This document shows positions 9,596-17,394 of a DNA stretch of 64,000 bases, piece by piece; the stretch's first letter is position 1; every line of letters starts with the position of its first letter. The notes beneath the pieces are model-generated. The model was not told the DNA's origin and did no database searches. It was given only the letters and a program-made list of their open reading frames with translations. Source of the stretch: an uncultured Muribaculaceae bacterium (GTDB lineage Bacteria; Bacteroidota; Bacteroidia; Bacteroidales; Muribaculaceae); contig CAKUJD010000002.1 in the NCBI GenBank assembly GCA_934661195.1, positions 1 to 64,000 of the forward strand. Reading direction: 5' to 3'. The translations under genes and the position numbers were made by a program.

Positions 9596-12196
9596 ATGCC
9601 CACTCTACGCCACACAACAGCCCGAGCCGCCGGCCTGATTGCCGCCGCTGCACTGCTGCTGCCGTCGTGCACCGACGGCAGCATGAGCAACGACTACATT
9701 GCCGTGAACGACGACTTCACGGTGACGGCCGACAGCGTGACCGACGGCGACTGCCAGGCCCACGCCACCTCTCCGCTTGAGATTGTGGCCACGGGCAACA
9801 TCGAGCAGCCCGACAGCGTGCCGGCCATGGTGGACTTCCGCCTGTGGATCGACGGGCGCGACAACGAGTTGCCGCCAGGGCGCACACACCGCGTGGCCAT
9901 GGGCAGCGACACCACCGTGACGGCTGGGGTTGAGGGCTGCGCGCCAGCCGCAGCGGCAGGCGCGCAGCGCCGGGTGACGCTGCGGGCCGACCTGAGCAAA
10001 ATGGAGCAGGACTTTGCTGACAAGAGCCTGCACGTGACCGCCACCGGCGACACGGTGTGGAAGCGCGACTTTGGCGGCGTGTGGGTGAGCAGCAACCTGC
10101 CAGGCATGCGGCTCAACGGGCTCAACGCCGACGACCGCGGCAACCTGAAGATGCACCGCGTGGCCGGCAAGCGTGGCATATATGAGCTGAGCCTCAGCCT
10201 GCCCAAAGAAAAGAAGCCGAACCTGCAACGCTCATGGCGCATAAAGGAGGCCAACAGCAGCTATCCCGCCTACCAGAGCGGACAGATGCTGGTGGACGCA
10301 CTCTACAACATGGCCATCGACAACATTGACCACGGCCTGCGACAGCGACAGCAGAACACCGAGCTGTGCTACTCGGTGATGCTGTCGCTCGCCTATTTGG
10401 CCCCGCAAAAGTCGATGAGCATGCTCAGGGCCATGGTGAGCGGAGGCAAAATAGTGCAGCCTGGCAGCGGTCAGCTGCAGTGGCCAGTGGTGTCGGGCGG
10501 GCTGGCATGGACTAGCGCCGCCTGGGAGGTGTATAACGTGACGGGCGACAAGGCCTGGCTGCGCTATGCCTACAAGGTGGCGTCGGAGTCGGTGGACGCA
10601 ATGAGCCGCGTGGCGCTAAGCCGAGAGACGGGACTGGTGGGCGGCGGAGCGCCGTATGCGTGCACCAGTGCAGCCTACTACCCCCAGTGGATGAACGGCA
10701 AAGACCTGTTTGAAAGCCAGTCGCTGTATGTGAACCTGATGTTTCAGCACACGTACAGCCTGCTTGACGAGATGGGCGACGAGCTGGACTTGAACAACGA
10801 CTACGGCACCCAGGCCGAGCGCATGAAGGATGCGCTCAACCACACGCTGTGGAGCGAAAGCCGCGGCCGATATGTGCAATATGTGTATGGCGGCGCGCAC
10901 AGCGTGCAGTCGCCCTACATCGACAACATGGGCCAGGCGCTGAGCATACTGTGGGACATTGCCGACGACGACCGCGCCCAAACGCTGATTGAAGAGACCC
11001 CGATCACCAACTATGGCATACCCACTCTGTATCCGCGCCAGCAGGGCGCAGGCGGCACAAGCGCCGTGCATCCGCTGACCCAGGCGCTGTGGAACCTGGC
11101 CGCAATGAAGGTGGACAATGAAAACATGCTGCGCCGCGGCTTGGGGGCGATGTACAGGCTTCAGGCACTTTCGTGCCACACGTCGCCACTGTGCGACCCC
11201 GCCACCGGCCTTGTGACGGGCAGCGCCGACCCGCTGAGCGGTGCCGCCGGCAACGCGGCCATGGTGTTCAGGGTGTTTGCCGGAATGCGCTTCATGCCCG
11301 ACGGCATAGAGTTCGACCCAATAGTGCCCGCCTGCTTCACCGGTGACAAGCAAATCAAGGGCTTCAGCTACCGCCGCGCCACGCTCGACATCACCATTGA
11401 AGGCTGCGGCAACGACATCGACGTGATGAAAATCGACGGCAAGGCCACCGACGACAACTTCGTGCCATCGGACCTTACGGGCCGCCACACCGTGATAATA
11501 AGGCTTAAAGACTCGGGGGGGCAATCGGGCAAAGTGACAATGGACGCTCACATGGCCGAACTGCCAGCGGCACCCGCCGTGCTGTGGAACCAGCAGCGCT
11601 GCACCATAGCCAACATGCAGCCGCGCCAAGGCTACCGCATGCTCATCAACGGCCGGGTGGCCTACACAGTGACCGACACCGCCTTCGCAATGCCAGTGCT
11701 GCCGCAGCAGGGTGTGAGCACACTGTGTCTCGCCGCCGTCAACAAATATGGCATGGGGTTCACATCAAGGCCCTACACCTACGCGCCTGTTGCGGCCACG
11801 GCCTTGGCGGCCGAAGCCACAGTCCCCACCGCCCTTGTGCCGGCCGATAGGGCCGCAGCGTTCATCGAGACGTCGGCCACCGTCAACCCCACGCTTAAGC
11901 TGACGGTGGACGTGGACAAGGCGGGAGTGTATGTGATGGATGTGCGCTATGCCAACGGTGACGCGCGTGGGCGCTGCGCACTGCGCACAGTGTGGGCCAA
12001 CTCGCACGAGCAGGGCACACTGGTGATGCCATGCCGCGGACGCGGCCAGTGGATGAACACCGGCCAGAGCAACATGATAGCGGTGGAACTGCTCAAAGGG
12101 CGCAACACACTGCAGCTCACCGTCACCGACCCCGCCATGCCAGGCTACAGCAACTGCGCTGCGCTGGTGGGCCGCGTGCGCGTGATGCCGCGCTAA
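9596..12196 (+). CDS. Lipoprotein with six-hairpin (MGH1-like) glycosidase fold, putative
   Basis: 866 residues from the ATG at 9596, which starts a lipoprotein signal (LIAAAALLLPSC, Cys at about 24); the frame is open upstream but lacks a signal there. Residues 230-600 look like an alpha-helical (alpha/alpha)6 barrel of glycosidase type, with SGGLAWTSAAWEVYNVTGD, YYPQWMNGKDLFESQSLYVN and SPYIDNMGQALSILWDIADD. Beta-sandwich modules flank it, and the C-terminal part from about 740 resembles a carbohydrate-binding module. The closest families I can name are MGH1-like or GH63-like hydrolases, without a precise assignment. A run of seven G lies in the coding sequence near 11515. Its stop codon overlaps the stop of the convergent Lrp gene. 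Confidence 0.6.
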   Translation: MPTLRHTTARAAGLIAAAALLLPSCTDGSMSNDYIAVNDDFTVTADSVTDGDCQAHATSPLEIVATGNIEQPDSVPAMVDFRLWIDGRDNELPPGRTHRVAMGSDTTVTAGVEGCAPAAAAGAQRRVTLRADLSKMEQDFADKSLHVTATGDTVWKRDFGGVWVSSNLPGMRLNGLNADDRGNLKMHRVAGKRGIYELSLSLPKEKKPNLQRSWRIKEANSSYPAYQSGQMLVDALYNMAIDNIDHGLRQRQQNTELCYSVMLSLAYLAPQKSMSMLRAMVSGGKIVQPGSGQLQWPVVSGGLAWTSAAWEVYNVTGDKAWLRYAYKVASESVDAMSRVALSRETGLVGGGAPYACTSAAYYPQWMNGKDLFESQSLYVNLMFQHTYSLLDEMGDELDLNNDYGTQAERMKDALNHTLWSESRGRYVQYVYGGAHSVQSPYIDNMGQALSILWDIADDDRAQTLIEETPITNYGIPTLYPRQQGAGGTSAVHPLTQALWNLAAMKVDNENMLRRGLGAMYRLQALSCHTSPLCDPATGLVTGSADPLSGAAGNAAMVFRVFAGMRFMPDGIEFDPIVPACFTGDKQIKGFSYRRATLDITIEGCGNDIDVMKIDGKATDDNFVPSDLTGRHTVIIRLKDSGGQSGKVTMDAHMAELPAAPAVLWNQQRCTIANMQPRQGYRMLINGRVAYTVTDTAFAMPVLPQQGVSTLCLAAVNKYGMGFTSRPYTYAPVAATALAAEATVPTALVPADRAAAFIETSATVNPTLKLTVDVDKAGVYVMDVRYANGDARGRCALRTVWANSHEQGTLVMPCRGRGQWMNTGQSNMIAVELLKGRNTLQLTVTDPAMPGYSNCAALVGRVRVMPR

Positions 12197-12663
12197 TCGA
12201 TGCGCACCGGTATGGAGTGGGTGTTTTTCACCGTGTCGATCACAAACACACTGTGCACGCTGCCCACCGACTCCATGGTGCCGAGCTTGTTGATCACGAA
12301 ATCCTGATAGTGATGCATGCTTTTCACATACAGCTTCATCATAAAGTCGTAGTCGCCCGAGGTGTTGTAGCACTCCACTACCTCGTCGAGCCGCATGACG
12401 GTGGCCACAAACTGCTCCATATACTCGCGGCTGTGCTGCTTCAGGCGTATGTTGCACAAAGCCACAATGGCATCGCCCACCTTCAGGGGGTTGACCACCG
12501 CCACATACTTCAATATGTATCCTTCATTTTCCAAACGCTTTAGCCGCTCGAAAGTGGGCGACGGCGACAGGTTGACAGCAGCAGCCAGTTCCTTGGTAGT
12601 GAGGCTGGAGTCGCGCTGCAACTGGCGCAGAATCATAGCGTCGGTTTCATCGATGTTTCTCAT
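12193..12663 (-). CDS. Lrp/AsnC-family transcriptional regulator
   Basis: 156 residues from the ATG at 12663. The N-terminal helix-turn-helix (residues 5-55) has the family start IDETDAMILRQLQRDSSLT. The C-terminal RAM ligand-binding domain contains ECYNTSGDYDFMMKLYVKSM. Such proteins sense amino acids or related metabolites and act locally or globally. A minus-strand TATATTTG box lies at 12710-12717. Its last bases (12193-12195) overlap the stop of the convergent glycosidase-like gene in the four bases CTAA, so no terminator separates the two transcripts. Confidence 0.93.
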   Translation of the reverse strand: MRNIDETDAMILRQLQRDSSLTTKELAAAVNLSPSPTFERLKRLENEGYILKYVAVVNPLKVGDAIVALCNIRLKQHSREYMEQFVATVMRLDEVVECYNTSGDYDFMMKLYVKSMHHYQDFVINKLGTMESVGSVHSVFVIDTVKNTHSIPVRID

Positions 12664-12766
12664 AAACAATTTAATTCTTAAATTACACGATATAGCAGAA
12701 TAATATTTGCAAATATAGCCCAAAAGAAGCATAAAATAGAATATTTTACTGAGTTTTTCAAAAGTA

Positions 12767-12797
12767 TTGCACGGACGATTTTTTTTTAGTTACTTTG
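12767..12797 (+). promoter_or_regulatory. Promoter of the candidate RNA
   Basis: TTGC, 19 bases, then TTACTTTG (12790-12797). The -7 box has one mismatch (T for A at position 2). Confidence 0.5.
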
Positions 12798-12800
12798 CAA

Positions 12801-13038
12801 TGAATTTAAAAGCAAGCAATCTACAGTTTATAGGAACATTTTAAGACATACGGTTTTCAACTGCCGGCCCGCGAGCAAGCATTTTTTCACAGCAGCCGGC
12901 ATGAGCGAATTGATTTTTGAATTGGTTAGTTGGCCCTGCCGCACAGGGCGGCAGGGCACATAAAAGCATCACATTTTTAAAATTTAGTGTTAAAAAGGGG
13001 AAGGTGCAGGCTTTGTGAAAAGCTCGCACCTTTTTTTT
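12801..13038 (+). ncRNA. Candidate structured small RNA
   Basis: A promoter-like pair of boxes, about 240 bases and a strong terminator enclose no open frame of note (the first ATG gives 13 codons). Two further stem-loops lie between: TGCCGGC (12862) with GCCGGCA (12895), and a perfect 9-bp stem GCCCTGCCG/CGGCAGGGC (12933-12957) with a 7-base loop. The next plus-strand gene is the distant tRNA, which has its own promoter. I do not recognise a named RNA family, and a 6S-like RNA cannot be excluded. Confidence 0.45.
13001..13038 (+). terminator. Terminator of the candidate RNA
   Basis: AAGGTGC...GCACCTT with an inner GCTTT/AAAGC stem, followed by eight T. It also lies just past the ung stop, but only the plus strand has the T run. 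Confidence 0.8.
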
Positions 13039-13063
13039 ATTTGCATTTGTGTGGTGAGTGGGT

Positions 13064-13726
13064 TCACCACTGGATGGGCGTCAGGCCGTGGGCCTGGAGG
13101 TACGCGTTGGCCCGCGAAAAGTGGTGGTTGCCAAAGAAGCCGCGATGGGCCGACAGCGGCGACGGGTGAGGCGAAGTGAGCACCAGGTGGCGGGTGCGGT
13201 CGATGAACGCGCCCTTGCGTATGGCATAGCTGCCCCACAAGATGAACACCAGATGGCTGCGGCGTGTGGCAAGATGGGCAATCACTGCGTCGGTAAACTG
13301 CTCCCAGCCGTGATTCTGGTGCGAGCCTGCATGGTGGGCCTCGACGGTGAGTGTGCTGTTGAGCAGCAGCACCCCCTGCCGCGCCCAGCGTGTGAGGTCG
13401 CCAGTGGTGGGAATGGGCGCGCCGGTGTCGTCGTGCACCTCGCGGAATATGTTTCTGAGCGAAGGCGGGAATGGCACCCCGTCGCGCACCGAGAAGCAGA
13501 GCCCGTTGGCCTGTCCCACATCGTGGTAAGGGTCCTGGCCGAGAATCACCACCTTCACGCTGCTGAACGGAGTTGCGTCGAAGGCCGCAAATATCTCGTG
13601 TCCGGGCGGGAACACCTGCTTGCTGGCATACTCGCTGCGCACAAACTGCGTGAGCCGCGCAAAATAATCCTTGTTGAACTCATCGGCAAGCTCACTGCTC
13701 CACGATGGCTCTATTCGCACATTCAT
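13064..13726 (-). CDS. ung: Uracil-DNA glycosylase, family 1
   Basis: 220 residues, normal length. The family 1 motifs are intact: GQDPYHD (63-69, catalytic Asp65 of the water-activating loop) and HPSPLSA near the C-terminus (DNA-intercalating loop). It removes uracil from DNA to start base-excision repair. The start at 13726 (MNVRIEPSW) fits the family N-terminus better than the upstream open frame. A minus-strand TAGCTTTG box at 13765-13772 would give a leader of about 35 nt. Confidence 0.97.
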   Translation of the reverse strand: MNVRIEPSWSSELADEFNKDYFARLTQFVRSEYASKQVFPPGHEIFAAFDATPFSSVKVVILGQDPYHDVGQANGLCFSVRDGVPFPPSLRNIFREVHDDTGAPIPTTGDLTRWARQGVLLLNSTLTVEAHHAGSHQNHGWEQFTDAVIAHLATRRSHLVFILWGSYAIRKGAFIDRTRHLVLTSPHPSPLSAHRGFFGNHHFSRANAYLQAHGLTPIQW

Positions 13727-13784
13727 AATGGTGTCTGTTTTTGTTTTTTGACCGTTGCTTATTGCAAAGCTACACATTTTTCAT

Positions 13785-13792
13785 TAATTTTG
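13785..13792 (+). promoter_or_regulatory. Promoter -7 box of tRNA-Arg
   Basis: TAATTTTG 41 bases before the tRNA, back to back with the ung promoter. Confidence 0.55.
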
Positions 13793-13833
13793 CCAAGAAT
13801 TTGGCATCCATTATGGGCGTGCCAAAGCACCAA

Positions 13834-13905
13834 GGACCCATAGTTCAATGGATAGAATAAAGGATTCCGGTTCCTTCGATTGGGGTTCGACTCCCCATGG
13901 GTTCA
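13834..13905 (+). tRNA. tRNA-Arg, anticodon CCG
   Basis: The cloverleaf can be drawn in full. The acceptor is GGACCCA/TGGGTTC with one G-T pair and discriminator A. The D arm is GTTC/GAAT with AATGGATA. The anticodon stem AAGGA/TCCTT encloses TTCCGGT, giving anticodon CCG at 13867-13869. The T arm is TGGGG-TTCGACT-CCCCA. CCA is not encoded. It reads CGG arginine codons. Confidence 0.93.
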
Positions 13906-13917
13906 CACAGAAAGCAA

Positions 13918-13956
13918 GCGCTGGCCGCAGTAATCACCGCGGCCAGCGCCGTTTTT
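13918..13956 (+). terminator. Terminator after tRNA-Arg
   Basis: GCGCTGGCCGC...GCGGCCAGCGC followed by GTTTTT. Confidence 0.85.
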
Positions 13957-14109
13957 GGGGGGTTGCCAACATTTTTTGGAATTGAAGCATGACAAAGACA
14001 GCACAAAAGACATTTTGACGGGCGGTGGTCGCATTCCTCTCTAAGTTTGCAGAGGGTTGCGACAAATGGCTTAATAAGTGTTTTTAGCATACCACGGCAA
14101 CTGTGAAAC

Positions 14110-14515
14110 CAAGTGATGCGTGCCGAAGGTACACTGCTATATCATAAGGATTACTGTTTTTTTCAGTGCACTCAGCATGAAAGTGATGAAAAGGTAGCAA
14201 ATCTGGCGAGTTTGTGGGTGCACCATACAGCGACGAATGCTGTAGGGACGTGGCATGCCACGTCCGCCGCATTTTATTGCAAATCAGTCTATTACATGCA
14301 AATAATTAAAGCCAATAGAGGCGTATTTGATGTAATTTTACTCTCGTGCTGAGTGTGGGGAACACCCGTTGGACGCGGCATGCCGCGTCCGTACAGCAAA
14401 CAGCTGTAAACCAGATTTTTTAGCGGTTATTTCTTTTAACCTTAAGCCCTCAACTTTAAACATAGTCTTGCTGAGGAATAAAATTTTTCAGTGCTCTCAG
14501 CATGCCACGCCCTTA
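14110..14515 (-). repeat. Nested palindromic repeat, copy C (reverse orientation)
   Basis: It lies between tRNA-Arg (+) and rpsO (-). Perfect 20-bp palindromes lie at 14246-14265 (GGACGTGGCATGCCACGTCC) and 14371-14390 (GGACGCGGCATGCCGCGTCC). The ACAGC...GCTGT stem beside the first palindrome, the AT-rich spacer (AATTAAAGCCAATAGAGGCG) and the outer CAGTGC...CATG motifs at both ends are also present. The order is the reverse complement of copies A and B. Confidence 0.85.
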
Positions 14516-14557
14516 CGAATAAACCATTTATTGTTAGCCACTTATATATTTTAGGCA

Positions 14558-14608
14558 TAAAAAAAGCACCGTGCCACTTGGAGTGGACGGCGCTTTGATT
14601 TTTTTACC
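14558..14608 (-). terminator. Terminator after rpsO
   Basis: An imperfect stem AAGCGCCGTCCACT/AGTGGCACGGTGCTT on the minus strand, followed by a T run; an A run on the other side makes it nearly bidirectional. Confidence 0.75.
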
Positions 14609-14638
14609 GCTCGCTGGCGGAGTGTGATGGACAGCTGC

Positions 14639-14914
14639 TTACTTGCGGATGCCCAGCTCCTTCTTGGCGATGATTGCGCGGTAGCGGCTGATGTCGGTCT
14701 TGATGAGGTAATCAAGCAGACGGCGACGCTTACCTACAAGCATCTTAAGAGCGCGTTGAGTAGTATGATCTTTGTGATTTAACTTGAGGTGCTCAGTTAA
14801 ATGGGCAATACGGACTGAGAATAATGCAATCTGGGCCTCGGGAGAACCAGTATCAGTATTGCTTTTGCCGTAGGTGCCGAAGATCTCTTTCTTTTTCTCT
14901 GAATCTAAGTACAT
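14639..14914 (-). CDS. rpsO: 30S ribosomal protein S15
   Basis: 91 residues, family length. It has the S15 signature TGSPEAQIALFSVRIAHLTEHL and HKDHTTQRALKMLVGKRRRL, the helices that bind 16S rRNA and its three-way junction. It stands alone, with a minus-strand TACCTTTG box at 14958-14965 and a short leader of about 40 nt. In other bacteria S15 represses its own mRNA; no clear mimic of the rRNA site can be read by eye here. Confidence 0.98.
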   Translation of the reverse strand: MYLDSEKKKEIFGTYGKSNTDTGSPEAQIALFSVRIAHLTEHLKLNHKDHTTQRALKMLVGKRRRLLDYLIKTDISRYRAIIAKKELGIRK

Positions 14915-15123
14915 TCTTCGTTACGTTTAATTTGATTAAAAATATATTTTAGCGGTGCAAAGGTAGGCATAATTGCGTTAACCACAAAGTTTTCGCCGCA
15001 GTTTTTTAGCCCAATCCGCCGCAAAAATGCCGCAAAAACATCGTGAAAAATGCGCTCACACCGCGCTTTGGGCCAAATAGCCGGCAGTGGATGGCTGCAT
15101 TTGTTTTTAACGCTTTTATATCG

Positions 15124-15131
15124 TAACTTTG
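15124..15131 (+). promoter_or_regulatory. Promoter -7 box of the sorting-tail protein gene
   Basis: TAACTTTG 37 bases before the ATG at 15169; ilvE downstream may share it. Confidence 0.6.
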
Positions 15132-15168
15132 CACTATAAAAATAGAAAAGAGACGTCACTTACATTTG

Positions 15169-15498
15169 ATGAGCAGATTTTTGGTCATAATCGCAATTGC
15201 ACTGAGTGCGATGGTGTGGACAGGCGGCGCAAGCGCCAAACTGCGCTGGCAGGAGGCGAAACGCGAAGTGGCGGGGCGCAGCCTCACCGATCCGCGCCTG
15301 GCCGACGGCATCGAGATTTATGGCCGCAATGGAGTGATAGCGATAAGGACGCCGCGACGCATACAGGTGAGGGTGTTCACCATTCTCGGCCAGCTGGTGT
15401 CGCAAGCCACAATCGGAGCCGGCACGTCGGAGCTGAGGCTTGCACGCGGCATCTACATTGTGAAAATTGGAAATTTAACGCAGAAAGTGGCACTCTGA
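15169..15498 (+). CDS. Small exported protein made almost only of a T9SS type A-like tail
   Basis: 109 residues from the ATG at 15169. A signal peptide (SRFLVIIAIALSAMVWTGGASA) is followed by a short linker. The last 50 residues have the type A sorting-domain pattern: an IEIYGRNGVIAI strand, VRVFTILGQLVSQ, LRLARGIYIVKIG and a final Lys-Val strand. Normally this domain is the C-terminal tail of a large cargo, as in the two sialidases in this window; here no cargo is attached. It could be a remnant of a larger gene, a regulator or decoy of the secretion machinery, or a small structural protein. It lies 101 bp before ilvE on the same strand. Confidence 0.65.
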   Translation: MSRFLVIIAIALSAMVWTGGASAKLRWQEAKREVAGRSLTDPRLADGIEIYGRNGVIAIRTPRRIQVRVFTILGQLVSQATIGAGTSELRLARGIYIVKIGNLTQKVAL

Positions 15499-15599
15499 CG
15501 CGCACATCAGCACCCGTTGAGCGGAGCGGAAATTGCGCCGGCAAGCGTGCCCTACATCTATAGAAAACAGCAAAAACGTTCAGCAGAAGAAAGAAAAAA

Positions 15600-16628
15600 A
15601 TGGCAAACAACGAAAACATCGACTGGTCGCACCTGCCATTCGGCTACATCAAGACCGACTACAACGTGCGATGCACTTTCAAAGACGGCAAATGGGGTGA
15701 AATTGAGGTGTCGGACTCAGAACAAATAAGTCTGCACATTGCAGCCACCTGCCTGCACTACGGTCAAGCGATATTCGAGGGTATGAAAGCATTCCGCGGC
15801 CGCGATGGCAAAATACGCATATTCCGCCCCGACGAGAATGCGCAGCGCATTCAGCGCAGCGCTCGCGGTGTGATGATGGAGCCGATACCGGCCGAGAAAT
15901 TCCTGGAAATGGTGGAAAAGGTGGTGCGCCTCAACGAGCGCTTTGTGCCGCCTTATGAGAGCGGCAGTTCGCTCTACATACGCCCCGTGGAGGTGGGCAT
16001 CACGCCGCGCGTGGGCGTGCGTCCCGCCGATGAATACACTTTAATAATATTTGTGACTCCCGTAGGCCCGTACTTCAAAGACGGATTCAAGCCGACCAAG
16101 GTGGCCGTCTACCGCGAGTATGACCGCGCCGCGCCATGCGGCACAGGCCGCTGGAAGGTGGGCGGCAACTATGCAGGCGGCCTTGCAGCCACCGAGCGCG
16201 CCCATGCGGCAGGATACTCGGCAGTGCTATTCCTCGACCCCAAGGAGAAGAAGTATATCGACGAGTGCGGCCCCGCCAACTTCTTTGCCATAAAGGACAA
16301 CACCTACATCACTCCGAAGAGCAACTCAATTCTGCCGTCGGTCACCAACAAGAGCCTGCAGCAGATAGCCAAGGACATGGGTCTGGCCGTGGACTGCCGC
16401 CCCATGCTGCTCGAGGAGCTGGCCGATGTGGAAGAGGCAGCCGAGTGCGGCACGGCAGCTGTGGCCGCACCCATCAGCGAAGTTGCCGACATGGACAACG
16501 GCATTGTGTATAAAATAGCGAAAGACGGCAAGCCGGGCCATGTGACCACGCAGCTCTATCACCACCTGCTGGCCATACAGAAGGGCGACGAGCCCGACAA
16601 GCACGGCTGGGTGAAGGTGCTGGACTGA
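15600..16628 (+). CDS. ilvE: Branched-chain amino acid aminotransferase
   Basis: 342 residues, typical of the longer type of class IV aminotransferase. Visible features are HYGQAIFEGMKAFRG near the N-terminus, the PLP-lysine segment GRWKVGGNYAGGL (Lys near 182), and EECGTAAVAAPISEV-like phosphate-loop residues near the C-terminus (here EAAECGTAAVAA). It interconverts leucine, isoleucine and valine with their 2-oxo acids using glutamate. It is followed by an HD-domain gene 106 bp downstream. Confidence 0.95.
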   Translation: MANNENIDWSHLPFGYIKTDYNVRCTFKDGKWGEIEVSDSEQISLHIAATCLHYGQAIFEGMKAFRGRDGKIRIFRPDENAQRIQRSARGVMMEPIPAEKFLEMVEKVVRLNERFVPPYESGSSLYIRPVEVGITPRVGVRPADEYTLIIFVTPVGPYFKDGFKPTKVAVYREYDRAAPCGTGRWKVGGNYAGGLAATERAHAAGYSAVLFLDPKEKKYIDECGPANFFAIKDNTYITPKSNSILPSVTNKSLQQIAKDMGLAVDCRPMLLEELADVEEAAECGTAAVAAPISEVADMDNGIVYKIAKDGKPGHVTTQLYHHLLAIQKGDEPDKHGWVKVLD

Positions 16629-16734
16629 TGCCGGCACCGCAACAAAGCGATTGACAACCACACACACATACAGCGCAGGCGGTTTCGGCTCACGATTCCG
16701 CCTGTGCTTTTTTAAAAAAAACGACAAGCACAAA

Positions 16735-17337
16735 ATGATTGACTACACAGGCATATTGCTGCGGTTTTACACCGAAGGGGAGCCGCTGTATGAGCTGCTC
16801 ACGGCCCACAGCCGCCAAGTGGCGCTGCTGGCCCGGCAGCTGTGCGACCGCCTGACAGAAGGAGGCACACCGGTTGACACCGAGTTTGTGGTGGAGGCTG
16901 CAATGCTGCACGACATAGGCATAGTGCGTACCGATGCGCCGTCGATTCACTGCCACGGCACGGAGCCATACATTTGCCACGGCATCATAGGGAGGCAAAT
17001 GCTCGACGGGCTGGGACTGTTTCGCCACGCGCTGGTGTGCGAACGCCACACCGGGGCGGGGCTCACCGCGCAGGAAATAGCCGAGCAGGGGCTGCCCCTG
17101 CCACACCGCGACATGCTGCCGCTGAGCCTTGAGGAGAAGGCCGTGTGCTATGCCGACAAGTTCTACAGCAAGTCGCGCATAGCGCCCGCCAAACCCATAG
17201 CCAACGTGCGCCGCCAGCTGGCCAAGTTTGGCAGCGGCACTATTGAACGGTTCGACAAAATGGCCGAAATTTTCGGCGTGCCCGACTATGCGAGCCTCGA
17301 TGCGGAACTGAAAAACGGCGGCGCGGCAGCTTTATAA
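16735..17337 (+). CDS. HD-domain metal-dependent phosphohydrolase
   Basis: 200 residues from the ATG at 16735. HD-superfamily metal ligands are seen in order: His of LLTAHSRQVALLAR, AMLHDIGIVR (the HD pair), the His of EPYICHGIIG, and Asp of CYADKFYSKS. This is the HDIG-type arrangement (TIGR00277 group) common in Bacteroidales. The substrate is not evident; a nucleotide or small phosphoester is likely. It sits between ilvE and lptD, and lptD has its own promoter box. Confidence 0.85.
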   Translation: MIDYTGILLRFYTEGEPLYELLTAHSRQVALLARQLCDRLTEGGTPVDTEFVVEAAMLHDIGIVRTDAPSIHCHGTEPYICHGIIGRQMLDGLGLFRHALVCERHTGAGLTAQEIAEQGLPLPHRDMLPLSLEEKAVCYADKFYSKSRIAPAKPIANVRRQLAKFGSGTIERFDKMAEIFGVPDYASLDAELKNGGAAAL

Positions 17338-17381
17338 CAATAATTATGGCTGCACATTGGTGCCAAATAGAGGGAATTGCT

Positions 17382-17389
17382 TAATTTTG
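17382..17389 (+). promoter_or_regulatory. Promoter -7 box of lptD, almost touching the start codon
   Basis: TAATTTTG ends six bases before the ATG at 17395, so the mRNA would have a leader of only a few bases and no ribosome site. Confidence 0.55.
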
Positions 17390-17394
17390 CATCT

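Noticed and set aside
11514..11520. G7 tract inside the glycosidase-like gene as a phase-variation switch
   Set aside because: Seven G is short for frequent slippage in a GC-rich gene and the frame is intact; nothing else supports it.
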